Shown here in pieces: positions 1 to 12,513 of a stretch of DNA of 64,000 nucleotides. Made by a program: the position numbers and the translations under genes. Below the pieces are notes generated by a model, which was not told the DNA's origin, made no database searches, and was given only the letters and a program-made list of their open reading frames with translations. Position 1 is the stretch's first letter. Each line of letters opens with the position of its first letter. The stretch lies in assembly GCA_035610365.1 (NCBI GenBank), contig CM069432.1, positions 183,505,027 to 183,569,026 of the forward strand. Direction: 5' to 3'. Origin of the DNA: Aquatica leii. Lineage: Eukaryota > Arthropoda > Insecta > Coleoptera > Lampyridae.

Positions 1-335
1 AAATAAAATTATTAATTAATTTATTTTTTTATTTTGACGCCTACAATTTGCTGTTTTGTTTTAAGTATACACCGGAGATAACATCGATAGTTTATACGTA
101 CAAGCACAATACACCACCGTGCTAATTAATTTTTTTTAACTTTTTGAAATATAAGTTTTACGTTTACAAACTGTGGTTTTGTTTCAAATAGACACCGAGG
201 AAAACACCGTTAGTTCATACAAAGAAACGCAGTACTTCACCGTAGCAAATAATTTTTTTAACTTTTTAAAACATAACTTCTACGTTTCCAAACTACGAAT
301 TTGTTTCAAATAAACACCGGGGAAAACACCGATTG
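1..335. repeat. Tandem repeat, unit about 122 bases, at least 2.5 copies
   Basis: The anchor ACACCG recurs at 69, 192 and 314 (spacing 123 and 122). Each copy continues through a cACCGT motif, a T-rich TTTTTAACTTTTT block, a TACGTTT(A/C)CAAACT block and a TTTGTTTCAAAT end. The array enters the window from the left, so its true length is unknown. Copies differ by roughly one base in five, so it is an old satellite-like array. No coding capacity is seen. Confidence 0.75.
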
Positions 336-3300
336 TCTATCTACTCAATTGCATGTAACCAACGGAATACCATAACATTATAAATTAATGTAATTGCAAA
401 GGGATCCATGGCCAAAGTCTATGCTAAGAATAGAACGTCTTCCGGGTTCGGGCTGCGTTTAAGTAACCGAAATTGCCAACATTTCGCCTACTTTTGTATG
501 AGGTTTCATCAGAGCGTGAAAGAAGTCAAAAACTTAAAGCAGTAAACGATAAGCTTTGTAATCCACAATTTACTTAAATATGTAACGAACAAATTAACTT
601 TTAATCCTATATTTTTATTTTGTATCGTAGATAATATTATTACATCAATACCTGAAGCAGAACTAGAGAACACCTTCAATATTTTTAATTATTGTAATCC
701 ATATTTAAAATTTACTTAAGAAATTGAACGTGGTAATTCATTATCATTTTTATATGTTAGATTTAGTAGTGACATTACTACTTACACTATAGTTAGTAAC
801 AAAACATATAGCTTCAAATAGAACCGTCAATTATGTATTTAAACATCCTCATCAAGAAATCAACATCATTAAAACTAAGAGAAATAAAATGTTAAGGTTA
901 AGTTTTTTTTAGCATTTTAAAGAATATGCTAAGGTAAAGCAACTGTCACAACAATATAAGAAACACAATACTCACACATACTAACACTACTAATACTATA
1001 CTTCCTATAAACCTAACTGCTATTTACTTTAATACTAACCGTAACATTAATAAATCATCCTAATTTTAGAAACAAATAATATTGAAATAACAATGTATAA
1101 CTCCAACACTATTTATAACATATACTTTACAGTAGAACAAAAGACAAAACTAACATAACAGAAAAACACAATGTAGGATATAAACTGAATTACATGCGTT
1201 GTCAAATGTGTTATATTGGACTGTAGAGAATAATTATAAAAAGAGACTAGATTCTAAAATGATATTTATCAATATGTACAAAAAAATATTAATAGTGATA
1301 CCAACAATTTAAGTAGCATTTACAACGATTTAATTTTGAAAATCAGAAAGTGGTTTTTATAAAATTTTACCATGACTTAATTTTTGATTATACATGTCAT
1401 TCTGTTTGTCACTGTGTTAGCTTATATTTGTTATTTATTATAAAATTACAACTTTTTTCACTTATTTTAATGTGATTTTAGTTTATTTAACAATTAATAT
1501 AAATTTGCTCATGTCCGTTGCAATTTTTTCTTGTAAGTTTTTACGTTGTTTTTTATCTATAAATTATTAAAACCTTTGCAACAGTGTTTTAATTGTTGTG
1601 TAGTACTTACGGTAATACAATTGTAGTGGTCTAAAGAAGGGTACACCTTGAACATGAAACGTCGGCAAAAGTTTTTTATGCCCCTCCTGAATGAAGAAGG
1701 ATACAAAACCAAAAAACAATTAAACTTCAACAACAATCAAACTCTGCAAAAAAAAAATTAAATGTCAAGAATATTCGTACGTGCAATATCACAGTAATGA
1801 AAAATAAACAAATCAAAAATGTAAAGGATATGCTAAATCTTTGAGTTAAGCAACACATTGTACTATAAAGTAAATTAACAAAAAAATTTAGTGATTTTAA
1901 AACAGAATTTTAACATATGACGTTAATATAAATTGAATAAAAAAGGGACACATTGAGTGAAGCTCAGAACTTGTATATCTAAACGTTAATTATTACCTAA
2001 AGTAATTATTATAACGAACAAACGTATACTCAGTTGTAGTACATACGGCCAAGGGCAAAATCTGATAAAAACAAAAAAGTTACTTACAGTTATAAAAGTT
2101 GAAAATAAATACAAAAATACGTTACAGCGGTATCACAAATAATACTAATTAGGTTTAAACCATTATCTTTCCCATTAAAATAATATACTTGGCGCATTGG
2201 GTGTCAAAGATTGTCATAAACTCGACAACTCCGTCAGTTTACGATAGACATTTGCGACAATATTCCAAAAGGATAAGAAACAATTAATTTACAAAAGAAT
2301 TGATTGACTTGTTCACCGACCACTAATATAATACAAACGGTGATAAATGCTCTGCATTTCTTTTGACAAGCATCGAATGATTTTACATTTGATTTACGCC
2401 ATAAAACAATCGGATGGCCCAAGATTTTAAAAAGCTTTGCGAAGCACTTAAAGTCACGTGCGCTCATTAACCGGAACAAAAAAAAACTCTAAAGCCAAGT
2501 ATTTTAAGATTACACATTAATAAAACAGATATAAAAATTGAGGCAACTCATTAATTAAATATGTCTAAAATATATTTTGGTAGTTGAATTATTACGATCA
2601 ATGACTGTTACATAAATTAAAATGAAATATGATTTCGATTTGAGTATTGTGTTAATAACTGTGCGGACGACCAATGATAATCTAGTTTTAAAGATCGAAA
2701 CAAATGGTTACCAATTTCATCATAACTATATTTGTGCTCACGATTTTAATTGATTTGTTAGATTTCTAATTATTCATTTTTTTATTATTATTTATTAAAT
2801 TAATAGTTGCTTATTAAAATGTTTGGTTTATGATGTAAAATAATATAAAATATCTTTCAAATTCATGAAATTGTTTTATTATACATTAATATGACATTAG
2901 TAATATTCTAACAAATGTTTTTGCCCGAGTAATTAAAAACTGTAAAATTAGGTCCTTCACTTTAAACAACATTTAGAAACTAAGCACCGCAGTAACATAA
3001 CTTTTTCGCGTCACTAACGTCTAAAATAAAATTGTTTAATCATTGACGTTTCAAAAAATAGACAGTTTACTTGTTCATGGTTTACTTTGTTCTTAAGATT
3101 TTACAAAGTTGGTGTGAAATGTGTTTAAATTTTGTGAGATAGTCGTTCTGTTGTTTGCCAAAGGAATATATTGTTACTTATTAGTATTGTAATTTTAGCT
3201 TTAAAGTTGCGATATATAATTATATGAACAACTATTTTTTTTAATAAAATTTAAATATTTAGAATTGCTAAACTAAATGTTTAATTTTAATTATTTTTTT

Positions 3301-5160
3301 TTAAAATTTATTTAAAAAAAAATAAATACAATTCAAAAAAAAATATATTCAATTTGACAAACAACTTGTTAAATATAAAAAATAGTTTCCCTTTAATTTC
3401 TAATGGAGATATATAAAAACTACAAAATATTATTTTAAACATTTACCATATGTAATAATATTCACAAACTTATATAAAAACTAAAAAAATAACTTGACGT
3501 GTATGTGTAGTTTTTGTGTTTCTTTTATCAAACTATAATCAGAATAACTTTATATGTGAAGTTATAATCAAAATTTAAAAAATGATTGGTGAACAAGTCT
3601 ATCTTTTTTTCTTTTCAAATGACTTAATAATCGAACACTAAAATTATTACGAAAACAAAACTTGAGAAGTATATTATTGTGACTAGTACTGCTTAAAAAT
3701 ACTTTGTGAGTTATGTTTTCTTGTCACATTCTGCAATACACAGTTCATTAAAACATGCATGAAATCATTAACATTAGTATTCTGCTATAAAATATAAGAA
3801 ACTGTTTTTGCATTTTTTAAAAGATAGTTGCTACATATTTGAACAGTAAATCATTATTAATTTTTATTAATTATATAAAAAATTTACTAAAAAAAGTTAA
3901 TTTTTTAAGTTAAGTTTTCTAATTAATTTCAAGAATAAACAAAATATTGTAAATGCAAAGGAAAAGTCATACATATCAAATTAACATTATACTCGGCAAA
4001 ATATTTAGTTTTAAACTACAGTTTTCTACGTAAACAACATAAGTTACTTTGCAAATGGCAGCTTTTAATAACAAGCTTGTGAAATAATTTTACTGACACA
4101 TGCAAAACAAAGTTGTCGTGCTTTCAGATGGCGTCAACGTAGAATCAGAGTCACATGAGTTGCTTACAAATAAATTAGTTGAGTGCTTCTGTTAAATTGC
4201 ATCCAACATTGTTGAAATTTATGATAAGAATAAGTTATATGGAAATGCACATGTATTGTTTGTTTGATTAAAGCAACTACATGTGCATTTTTTAAATTTA
4301 TTATTTTTTTAATCTGGTAAAAATTTTAATGATAAAAGAAAAACGTAAATTACAATTTTTGTTACACATTTAAAAAAAAATTATTCAAAATTTATTATGT
4401 TTATCGATTAAATGTTTAATTAAAAAGACGATTACTACACCATAATGTTTTACCCTATTATATGAACACGTTTCTAAAACGTGAGTCGTATATTTTATAA
4501 AGAAATACAGATATAAGTTTAAATTATTATACAAAAAGTCAAAAACAAATCAAAACATATAAAGTATAGCATTTCATTAGTTTTAATATTTATTTTAAAT
4601 ACAAACATTATTTTTTTATGTACTGTAATCAATATTTTACGTTTTAATTAAATACGTACTACTGCTCAACTTTAATAATCATTTATGTACATTAAATTTA
4701 AACATTTTTTATATATTTCTCTTACATCAATTACATACATTTTTTTTGTTAAATATAATTATATTATTATTAACCCTATACATTCAATCTATAAGAATTA
4801 TGAGTTTTTTGAATATATTAGGTTTTTATTGATATTTAATTTAAACATTAAACAAAAGCAAAAATATATCATTTGCATATAATGCATGTAATGAAAATAG
4901 AAGTATTCAAAAAATTTTGAATATTAATTTAAACCAAGAAGCGTAGTTTATGCTGACTTTTAATATAAAAACACTTCAAAATCAAAAAAAAAAATATGAA
5001 AAAGAAGTTATAGTAAATTTCGTACAGTGTAATTTCTAATTATATTTTAATATTAATTTTAATGCCTAGGTTATTGTACTTTGATCAATTAACTTGATTG
5101 TGTAGTACAACTTCGGAAACTGTAACATGATTTTCACAAAACTCAGCTAATCTAAATGGA
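336..5160. other. AT-rich stretch without recognisable genes
   Basis: Both strands are full of stops. The short open frames here mostly lack an ATG or encode low-complexity Asn/Lys/Ile/Phe-rich peptides. The only sub-feature I can suggest is a weak Penelope-end-like motif at 1630-1668. Confidence 0.6.
1630..1668 (+). ncRNA. Possible degenerate Penelope-type hammerhead or terminal motif
   Basis: The stretch contains CTAAAGAAGG, a small AAGG/CCTT stem, and then GAAACGTCGG. This resembles the CTGAAGATG...GAAACGTCG pattern at the ends of Penelope-like elements, but the CUGAUGA core is not intact and no reading frame of such an element is next to it. It is a weak resemblance only. Confidence 0.2.
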
Positions 5161-5169
5161 TCTAGGAAA

Positions 5170-5270
5170 GTTTACCGAAAACAGTTGACCGGAAGCAGTT
5201 TACCGAAAGAACAATACGCCAAATTACAATTGACTTAAAAACATTTTTACCGAAGCACAGTTAACCGAAA
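5170..5270. repeat. Five short copies of a GTTTACCGAAA-like motif
   Basis: GTTTACCGAAA occurs at 5170 and 5198. Close variants lie at 5184 (GTTGACCGGAA), about 5246 (TTTTACCGAAG) and 5260 (GTTAACCGAAA). Such spaced short direct repeats are typical of the ends of MITE-type elements, but I could not identify matching ends. Confidence 0.5.
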
Positions 5271-5440
5271 GTTATGGTTCATTTCCATTTCCTTGCCGAA
5301 AAAATTTCGCCTGTCAATTGCGCTTTGAATAAAATAAAATATACAAAGATTTTATTGTGTTTAAATGATACATGTCTACTTAAAAGATTCCCCTTAACCT
5401 TCTTAATGCCGGGTGAAATCCAAAACACAGAATACCAAGT

Positions 5441-5458
5441 GGGGTGTCTTAACACCCC
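5441..5458. repeat. Small perfect hairpin
   Basis: GGGGTGT at 5441-5447 pairs with ACACCCC at 5452-5458 over a 4-base loop. This is a GC-rich stem in an AT-rich surround. It could be the edge of a mobile element or chance; no function is inferred. Confidence 0.35.
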
Positions 5459-5643
5459 GGCCTTTTTAAGCTAAAAGCCTTAATATTTGAACTTTAAAAG
5501 TAATATTTAATACTTCAGCTACTGAATAAGGATGATATATGTTATAACAATTGAATTGCATTGAATTCTCTTTTACATATTTTCTTAATGCTTTTAGATA
5601 TTCCGCAGATAGATTTTAAAAAGTCAATGTTTTGTACCTACAG

Positions 5644-6097
5644 GAGAAGTTGTCAGTGCGTTTGAAACTCTGTTGGGCAAAGGCGTATTACCTCCAGAAG
5701 CAAAAGCAGTTGTAGATTACTTTAAAGACACTTGGATAGGACGTCCTCAAAGAGGACATCGGCGTCGTTTACTTCGTTTCTCTCGTGACATGTGGAACTG
5801 TTTCGAAGAAGTACACGCTGGTTTGCCTAAAACAAAGAACTCGATAGAAGGTTGGCATCGAGGATTCGAGCTGCAAATTTCCTGTGATCATCCCAATATT
5901 TAGAAATTTCTAGAGTCCATTCAAAGGGAGCAAAGCTTACATGAAATCCAAGTAAAGCAATATGTAGCGGGTATAGAAAATACACCCGTAAGAAATACAG
6001 GGACTGTGCACATTGAATTAAACGTCTTGTCGAAAAATATAACAGTGAAAATGTGTACAAATTCTTACGTGGTGTAGCCCATAATTTAAGATATTAA
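5644..6097 (+). pseudogene. MULE-type transposase, C-terminal relic
   Basis: The conceptual protein runs from about 5646. It shows a DYFKDTWIGRP-like block, an arginine-rich run, then NSIEGWHRGF and CDHPNI, followed by a KFLESIQREQSL segment. These match my memory of the C-terminal part of insect Mutator-like transposases that carry FLYWCH domains. TAG at 5901-5903 interrupts the frame. Near 5990 the reading shifts by one base and then continues through a YNSENVYKFLRG segment to a stop at 6095-6097, with one more stop between. A pyrimidine-rich TTTTGTACCTACAG just upstream resembles a splice acceptor, so this may be a 3' exon. The catalytic domain upstream is absent. It is clearly non-functional; the family call rests on pattern recognition without a database search. 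Confidence 0.7.
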
Positions 6098-6469
6098 TGT
6101 GAAATCAACAAACATGACAAAGGAATTCGTTTTCGACTTTTTAAACACGCCTGCACTTTGAGCTGCAAGTCCTAAGCCTTGGTAAAGTGTGAAGGAAAAC
6201 TTCGTATAAACATGTTGATATGTATAATTATAGTAGGTATATTATTAGAAACATGATCAGGACCGTTAATACACAATCAAATTTCTGTATATATACGGGA
6301 GAATGTTTTAACCGGACCATTAATTGTCCCTTCGATAAATTAGGTGAAATTAGTTATCAAGTTGCACTACAGAGATAATAACATTGTTTGGTGGCGCTAT
6401 GAGTACATAACCAGTGTATAAGTGTTGGTTACAAATACATGAAATGGTAACTGTTTGTTATGTCCTAGT

Positions 6470-6660
6470 TAAAACTTATTCTATAAGGATAAGAAAGTGG
6501 AATCAAAAACTTATTGGCTATGTGAAAATTATCGAAAGGTAAAGTGCAATGTGCGTATCATAACGGAGGGTGACACTATTCTTAAAAACAATAGAACGCA
6601 TAATCACGTCGCTAATGCGGCACATGTAGAACAAAGCAAGGTAATGAACACCATACGAGA
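6470..6660 (+). pseudogene. FLYWCH zinc-finger relic (MULE-associated)
   Basis: The frame reads a tyrosine-rich start, then TYWLCENYRKVKCNVRI, a spacer and THNH. The order W-x-C, a second Cys 9 residues on, and H-N-H is that of a FLYWCH finger. An alanine-rich NAAHVEQSKV tail follows, as in insect FLYWCH-MULE proteins. FLYWCH domains bind DNA and sit at the N terminus of such proteins. Here the finger lies downstream of the MULE C-terminal relic on the same strand, so the two are either rearranged or from two different copies. The similarity stops near 6660, where Penelope-like sequence begins. There is no ATG in a sensible position. Confidence 0.6.
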
Positions 6661-7450
6661 AATACCAATTTCAACAAATTCTACTAACAAATTTTTTTCG
6701 GTTCCTTTTATACCAGATTTTCTTAATTTTTTTAAAAAATTAAGTAAAGGTAACGATTTCAAAATTTCTTTTTCTAATGAAATATCTCTTCGGAATCTTT
6801 TTTCTTGTAATTTTCTAAATAATAATAATAATTTGTGTTTCACCTAGCAAAGTGGAGTTTACAGATTAATTTGATTTTCTTGTAGCCATTTAAAATTTTA
6901 TATTGGTATGACACAAAGATCTTTCCAAACTCGACTTAATGAACATCTTAGGTATTTAAAAAATACTTCAAAATATATTAATAATCCAAATTCAGTGAAA
7001 TCTACATTTGCGCAACATGTTTTAGATAATCGTCATTCTCTTTGTTCTTACAAATTATTTCATCCTTTTAACAACATTAATAACAAACAAATTCTGGAAT
7101 TGCTAGAGTTGATTTATATTAAAATATCAGATAAAAATTTTTTGTTGAACGATCAAACCAATTTTAATTGTGATTTTAAACTTAATTTTTCTTAGATTTG
7201 TTTCTAAATTGCACCATCTTCTTTTTATTTACATTTAACATTTTGTAAAACTTACATTTTTTTATTTTTTTGAATATCTAGTTACAATTTCTCATATTTG
7301 ACATTTTTCAAAAAATGTAAGTTTTTTAATAATTTTTGTAATTTAACTTTTTATAAGTTGTTAATAATATTTTTTGTAGTTTTCTGAGGATGAGCTTTAT
7401 AATTAGAAGCTTGAAACATATGTTAAATAAATTTTGAAAGATTGAATTTT
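6661..7450 (+). mobile_element. Penelope-like retroelement, 5'-truncated, GIY-YIG end
   Basis: The conceptual protein has a KISFSNEISLRNLF-like segment (6760-6810), then SGVYRLI followed by an in-frame TGA. It continues with FYIGMTQRSFQTRLNEH (about 6889-6943), FAQHVLDNRHS and an ELIYIKI segment, stopping at 7193-7195. The Y-I-G triplet, the conserved R and the spaced H/E residues are those of the GIY-YIG endonuclease that follows the reverse transcriptase in Penelope-like elements. The reverse transcriptase itself is missing. A degenerate hammerhead-like motif lies 190 bases past the stop, as expected for the element end. It begins exactly where FLYWCH similarity ends, which suggests insertion there. 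Confidence 0.75.
7384..7417 (+). ncRNA. Degenerate hammerhead-like motif of the Penelope element
   Basis: CTGAGGATGA (7384-7393) overlaps a stem AGCTT (7393-7397) / AAGCT (7407-7411), followed by GAAAC (7413-7417). This follows the hammerhead order core - stem II - GAAAC. The CUGAUGA box carries extra bases and the downstream GUC is replaced by AUA, so catalysis is doubtful. The position downstream of a Penelope reading frame supports the assignment. Confidence 0.4.
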
Positions 7451-7760
7451 TTATTATTGGTGGACTGATACTTTAAATAATATTAATAATAACCAATAAC
7501 AATGTATCCCCTTAACAATTTAATTATACTAACGTTTGAAACAATTGAATAGAATTTGTTTGTTTTTTATTAAGCCAGAAAAGCTTTTATTTTATACATG
7601 ATAGCAGATTCAGCCATTTCCACCAAGATGTTATTAAAAAAAAATTAGGTACTAATACTTATCTAATTGTTTTTAGAAATTGTGATATATTAGTTTACTT
7701 ACTTACTAAACACACACCAATCTTGTAAGTTACTTTACTACTAAAATTTTTACGCATTCT

Positions 7761-10162
7761 TACCCTAACAGCACATAACCATCGTAAATACATCTCAAAG
7801 ATGTCAAGCCTAGATATTCAAAACATCTTGCAGATATCTCATTACGTCTTTAGTCATCTGTAAGACATACTGAAAACATCGAATGTTAATAAACTGTACA
7901 TTTTGAAGACATCTTATTTAGACATTTTTAAGATATTTCTTCAGAACCCGTTTAGGACAAAAAATATTTTGGGTAAAACTGCACATGCAATAAAACACTA
8001 AATATAAAACACTTTTTTATTGTACATCACACTTTTTTTCATAAGAGAACTTAAACTGGTTCTTTTCACGCAGTTCTCGATCGAAATTTTAGTTTGTTCT
8101 TGTGATTTGCACAACCCGGCTTGTTCAATGGAACCTAAAAATTATATTTCTATTAAATCTAAATTAGAGAATATGTTAATTTGTATAATACAGTTTTTAT
8201 ATAGATTGGACGACTATTTTATTGATTTGTATGTCGAAACTGTATATAATATCAAATTACATTTTAGTAGACATCTAAGAAAATAATTCAATTTTATGTT
8301 ATTTTTATATTTTACATACAAAATTTTGAAATATTTAATTTACAAAACGGCCTGTTGCACTTTCTTCCAATCCAGCTGTACCTGAGAGTATAATAATTTG
8401 AACCATTATGAGGTTCAGCGTCCTTTTAATAAGATCATAACTAGATGATCCTTCTAGTTTGAATAACTCAGTAACCTAAAAAGAAGAAAAAAACAGTTTG
8501 TTTTAAATTTCAAACAAAAGAACAAAATTGTTAGTAGAAGCAATAGCTAAGATGAAATTAACTGTGTATGTTAGATTATTTTACTCTTTGAACCAATCAT
8601 CTTTTATTCTTGAAAACTATACACAAATATACGTTGTTTCAAATATTTACTGTTTTGATTCTCTTTTTATTTTATATTTTACAGTAAAATTGTTTATTAA
8701 AGACAGATTTGAACAGTACTTAACTCGCCAAATATTCACAACTATTCATTAATGATCATTTTCAGTGAAAAAATTTAACGTACCATTACTTTTGTTGTTA
8801 CATTGACAATTCCATAATTCTGGTCCACTGTGCTCCTGTTTGGTAATAGGCATGGCCTTTTTAGATGGCTATGTAACAGGGCATGACAAAAACTTATCTT
8901 CCTTTAAAAATTGTTTGACAATAAAATCAGTTACTAATTGTTGAAAGTTTTATAGCATAACTGTTAACTCATTATGCTACCTTTATGTCTTGTTAAATAA
9001 ATTACTATGTTGTTAATCTTCACTTTTATGTCTTTTAACTAATTGTAAAATATATTTGTACTTTCAACTAATAATGTTAACAAAGGTTTTAAATCATGAT
9101 CCTTAACAAAATGATAAAATAAATACCAGAGTAAATAGATACACCCCCAGGCAATGTTAATTAGGCTAAGCAATGCCATTTCGACATCTGATGTCTGGTA
9201 AGTAGAAATTAAAAACAGAAGCATATTTTATTAGAAATCGGGTTTCCAAGAGTTACATTCGTCTTATAATTTTATTCTAGATAAATCCTGTGTTATAGCT
9301 ATCAAATAAGCTGAACTTTCATCACTCTTTGTATTGGAATATTACTCCAGGCTTTGAAGATGTCCGCTGCGACGTGTGACGAAGGTTCAGCTTGTTTGAT
9401 AACGACAACAGGAGAATTATACAGAAAGGAAAATTGTACTAATAGTAATAATTAATATTTCTACGGTCGATACTAACCAACTGCAAATTCGGTTTTTTTA
9501 ATTTTAGGAGGTGGCATTATCACTTCATCACTTATTGAACCCTCGCGTTTTAGACACTGGTATCCTTAAAATTATATAAAATTCTTATATTTTGAACAAA
9601 TAAAATATTAAATATTTACCAAATATAGCATTCTGAAAGAATTTAACTTTGTTTATAAGCCATCACGTGTTAAAATGTTTGCACATTGTAGTTGCTGTAC
9701 GCAATTTAGATTGAGAAAGGACCAACTGCATATAGATAAAGGTTACATCTGCACGCCAACTTTGTTATCCGGTACTGCACTAATCCGTTTATCTATTTCT
9801 GTACAAAAAATATCTAAATTAAGTTTAAAATTCTGTTATACGTTATACTGTGATTATACGTTAAATGAACACAAAATTCTGTAAATTCCCGTAGTGTATT
9901 TTTAAAACATTTTAAATTCTTTTTTGCCAACGTAAAAATAATATAATACAGCTACCGACAAAGAATACAACATACTTTTTGATACAACTCTGCTTTTTAT
10001 AAAGAAAACTTTGAAGAATCTTAAAACAAATGTCTTTCAACCGTCTTAAGTCAGATGTCTTTAAGATGACTTACAGTAGATATTGTTCAGACGTTTTTCT
10101 TAGAGCTACAAGCGTTCAGACATGAAACAGACGTCTTGAAGATGTTGTGTGCTGTCTGGGTA
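7761..10162. mobile_element. TIR DNA element, about 2.4 kb, probably TA target duplication
   Basis: The left end from 7763 reads CCCTAACAGCACATAAC. The right end, reverse-complemented from 10160, reads CCCAGACAGCACACAAC (14 of 17 identical). TA flanks both (7761-7762 and 10161-10162). Inside each end, to about 7930 and from about 10020, are many interspersed AAGATGTC / AGACATCT / GACGTCTT motifs in both orientations, the subterminal repeats expected of binding sites for a transposase. I find no intact frame inside. Short minus-strand segments at 8340-8480 and 8780-8890 look faintly protein-like but match nothing I know. I infer a non-autonomous or strongly decayed DNA transposon; the superfamily is unknown. 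Confidence 0.6.
9300..9401. repeat. Imperfect inverted repeat, 26-base arms
   Basis: The arm at 9300-9325 (starting TATCAAATAAGCTGAAC) pairs with 9376-9401 (ending GTTCAGCTTGTTTGATA) at about 22 of 26 positions around a spacer of 50 bases. It lies inside the 7.76-10.16 kb TIR element and could be a nested short palindromic element. Confidence 0.55.
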
Positions 10163-12450
10163 TCTACACACCAGTTTTTCGTAGTTTATCGACATTTACA
10201 ACAAAGAACTAATTTGGCAGGTATTGGCTACAAATTGTAAAGACTGCTTTTATTATCAAATAATCTTGTAATTAAAAGAAAAGTAATTTAACGGATAAGA
10301 CAGCATTTTATACCTCTTAAAAATTTGCACTTTTCAATGTTTACTTTACATTAGAAAAAAATTATAGAATTTCATTATATGTAGAACACATTAAATTCTT
10401 TAAGTGTTGTACACCAATCCACTAGACTATCTTTGATTATCGAAAACGTCACGCAGTTTTAATTTTTTTTACATAATTTATTTATCAAAACGTACAATTT
10501 ATCTGTTTACTGTACTCTTAGAACATATACAAGGTGTCCCAAGTTAAATGGGTCACCATTGTGATCTTGGAAACTATGAGAGCTATAAAATCGGTTAAAT
10601 GGGCAATATCGTTCATGCTTTAGTGGTTATTTAAATTCTTGCAAGACACATTTAAGATTCCAAATAGTTTGAAAATTATTCAAAAAAACTAAAAATCGCG
10701 ATTTAAAAAAAAGTATAAATTAAAAAATTAAATGATAGCGGTTTTAAAGAATTCCAAGAGAGTGATAACAACTTCCTTATTTTAATTAGACGCAATATTA
10801 GATTTTTGTGATTGAATTTTTTTTTTCAACGAAAAATTGTTACAAAATTTATTTAAGATATTTTACTCATGAATTAATTTGTTTGAAAATTAAAGAAAAA
10901 TCAAAACAACGCTTTCTAAACACGGGTGTAGTCACAAAGAAATTAAAGGTAAGAATAACTTATGTCAAGATAAACTTTAGAAATGTAAACAAAAAAATAG
11001 TTTGCTGCTGCAGTACTGCCTTTTTTTAGTTACGGTGCAACTTACCAAAATTTTAGTTTTACTTCAAAAACATTAAATATTCTATAAAAATATATTATCG
11101 AGGCTGTATTTAGCTTTGCTTTGCACATTAATTCTCAATGACCATGTTTTGGAAAAGACTAATTAATTTTAATTTAAACACGTTCGAACATTGTCAGAAA
11201 ATTAGAAGATGGCATTTAAGTTTCATATTTAGTGAACAAGCTTAATAAGTATTAATTAACTATTAAGTAATATTTTTTTTACTTATACAGGGTTATTCAC
11301 GATATACGGCACAAAATACTGAGCCCAAATTACGCAACTTCCAAAAAGTTTCACTTTTGGGATATATGAGAGGCAATTATTTTTGAAAATGATTTTCATA
11401 TTATATAGGTTGTCGCAAAAAACCTTGAAAGTAATCAAACTGTGTTTTTTTATGCAAAGCCTCCTGTGTATAAGAACATTTTTGGATTTTCTTATCAAAA
11501 TCATTATGTGTTTTAATCACGTTTATAAAGTTTAAACCTTAAGATGTTTTAAATAATTTGAATTTTGTTAAATTATAACCTAATTTTTATGTCTGAAATG
11601 CTTAAGAAGAAAAAAGTTTTTGATAAATAAAAAAATATAGCGTTTAAATTAATCAAGTTATAACCAGTGTTACGGTAATTTTCATTACGTACGCCTTTGT
11701 TGTTGCGGTTGAAATCTTCATTAGGTACGCCTATGGGTTTTCGACGTGAAATTAGATTCGAGTTTTGACACCCGCTAACTATCCTTTGCGCATGAGATGT
11801 CATTTGGTAGAAAGTCGTGACATGTGGAATATGTAATGGCCTGTAATTAGTGAAGATTAATATTATCCGTTACCATCGGGGAAATAATGAAAAACCATTT
11901 ATAATTATTTAATTTCTTAGTTTCGTTAAGACGTTACAGGGTGAGCTAAAGTCATCTTTTAATATAAACTCGTTTGTAATTCGTTTTCCTTTTGACAGCC
12001 ATTTTGCGTCCCTTCATGTTATAACTGTAATATTCTCGATAAATGGATATCGTAACTATTAGTAACTAAGGCATCACGTTGCCGGACTCGAGCGCTAGCA
12101 GAAGGCGACTTCAAGCCGCACAATTGAGGTCTTAAGGAGGCACCCTGGGCAAACTTAAATTACACGTGGCTGACACGCCGTGTTCGTGTTCACCACCTAT
12201 TTGTGTTCCAGCGCTATTCTGTATTCGATACCACTTTACGAAGGAATGAACCTCGACACATATTTATATGGGACGATACTAACTTTTTCTCTATAAGACA
12301 TGGTTATAACTAATTAAATCAACGAAAAGGGGTACCACAGCATATAACAACCGGTTTATATTCTTTATGTTGGTTTGTATCTTAATTAATAATTGTTATA
12401 GATGTGATTTCGTGAGACATTAGCTTGACACGGTTTGCGATTCAAATTGT
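10163..12450. other. AT-rich intergenic sequence, no gene seen
   Basis: No supported coding region. ATACAAGGTGTCCCAAGTT near 10530, ATACAGGGTTATTCACG near 11287 and TTACAGGGTGAGC near 11935 are the kind of (A)TACAGGGTG sequence often found at edges of insect repeats, but I could not pair them as element ends. From about 12050 the base composition becomes noticeably richer in G and C. Confidence 0.45.
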
Positions 12451-12456
12451 TTGCAG

Positions 12457-12513
12457 GTTGTGTGTCGGGGGAACGTACGTTCTTCACACCAAAGGAAACG
12501 CCTGTATTTATTG
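12457..12513 (+). other. Candidate internal exon of an unknown gene
   Basis: TTGTTTGCAG ends at 12456 and GTAAGTG begins at 12514, which are near-consensus acceptor and donor sites around 57 bases (a multiple of three). One phase is open and reads CVSGERTFFTPKETPVFI. The other two phases are also open over this short span, so the coding evidence is weak. The surrounding 12050-12550 is less AT-rich than most of the window. I do not recognise the peptide. If real, the gene has introns longer than I can bridge here. Confidence 0.25.

Noticed and set aside
9039..9224. 61-codon membrane-like frame
   Set aside because: Short, no ATG, composition-driven hydrophobicity.
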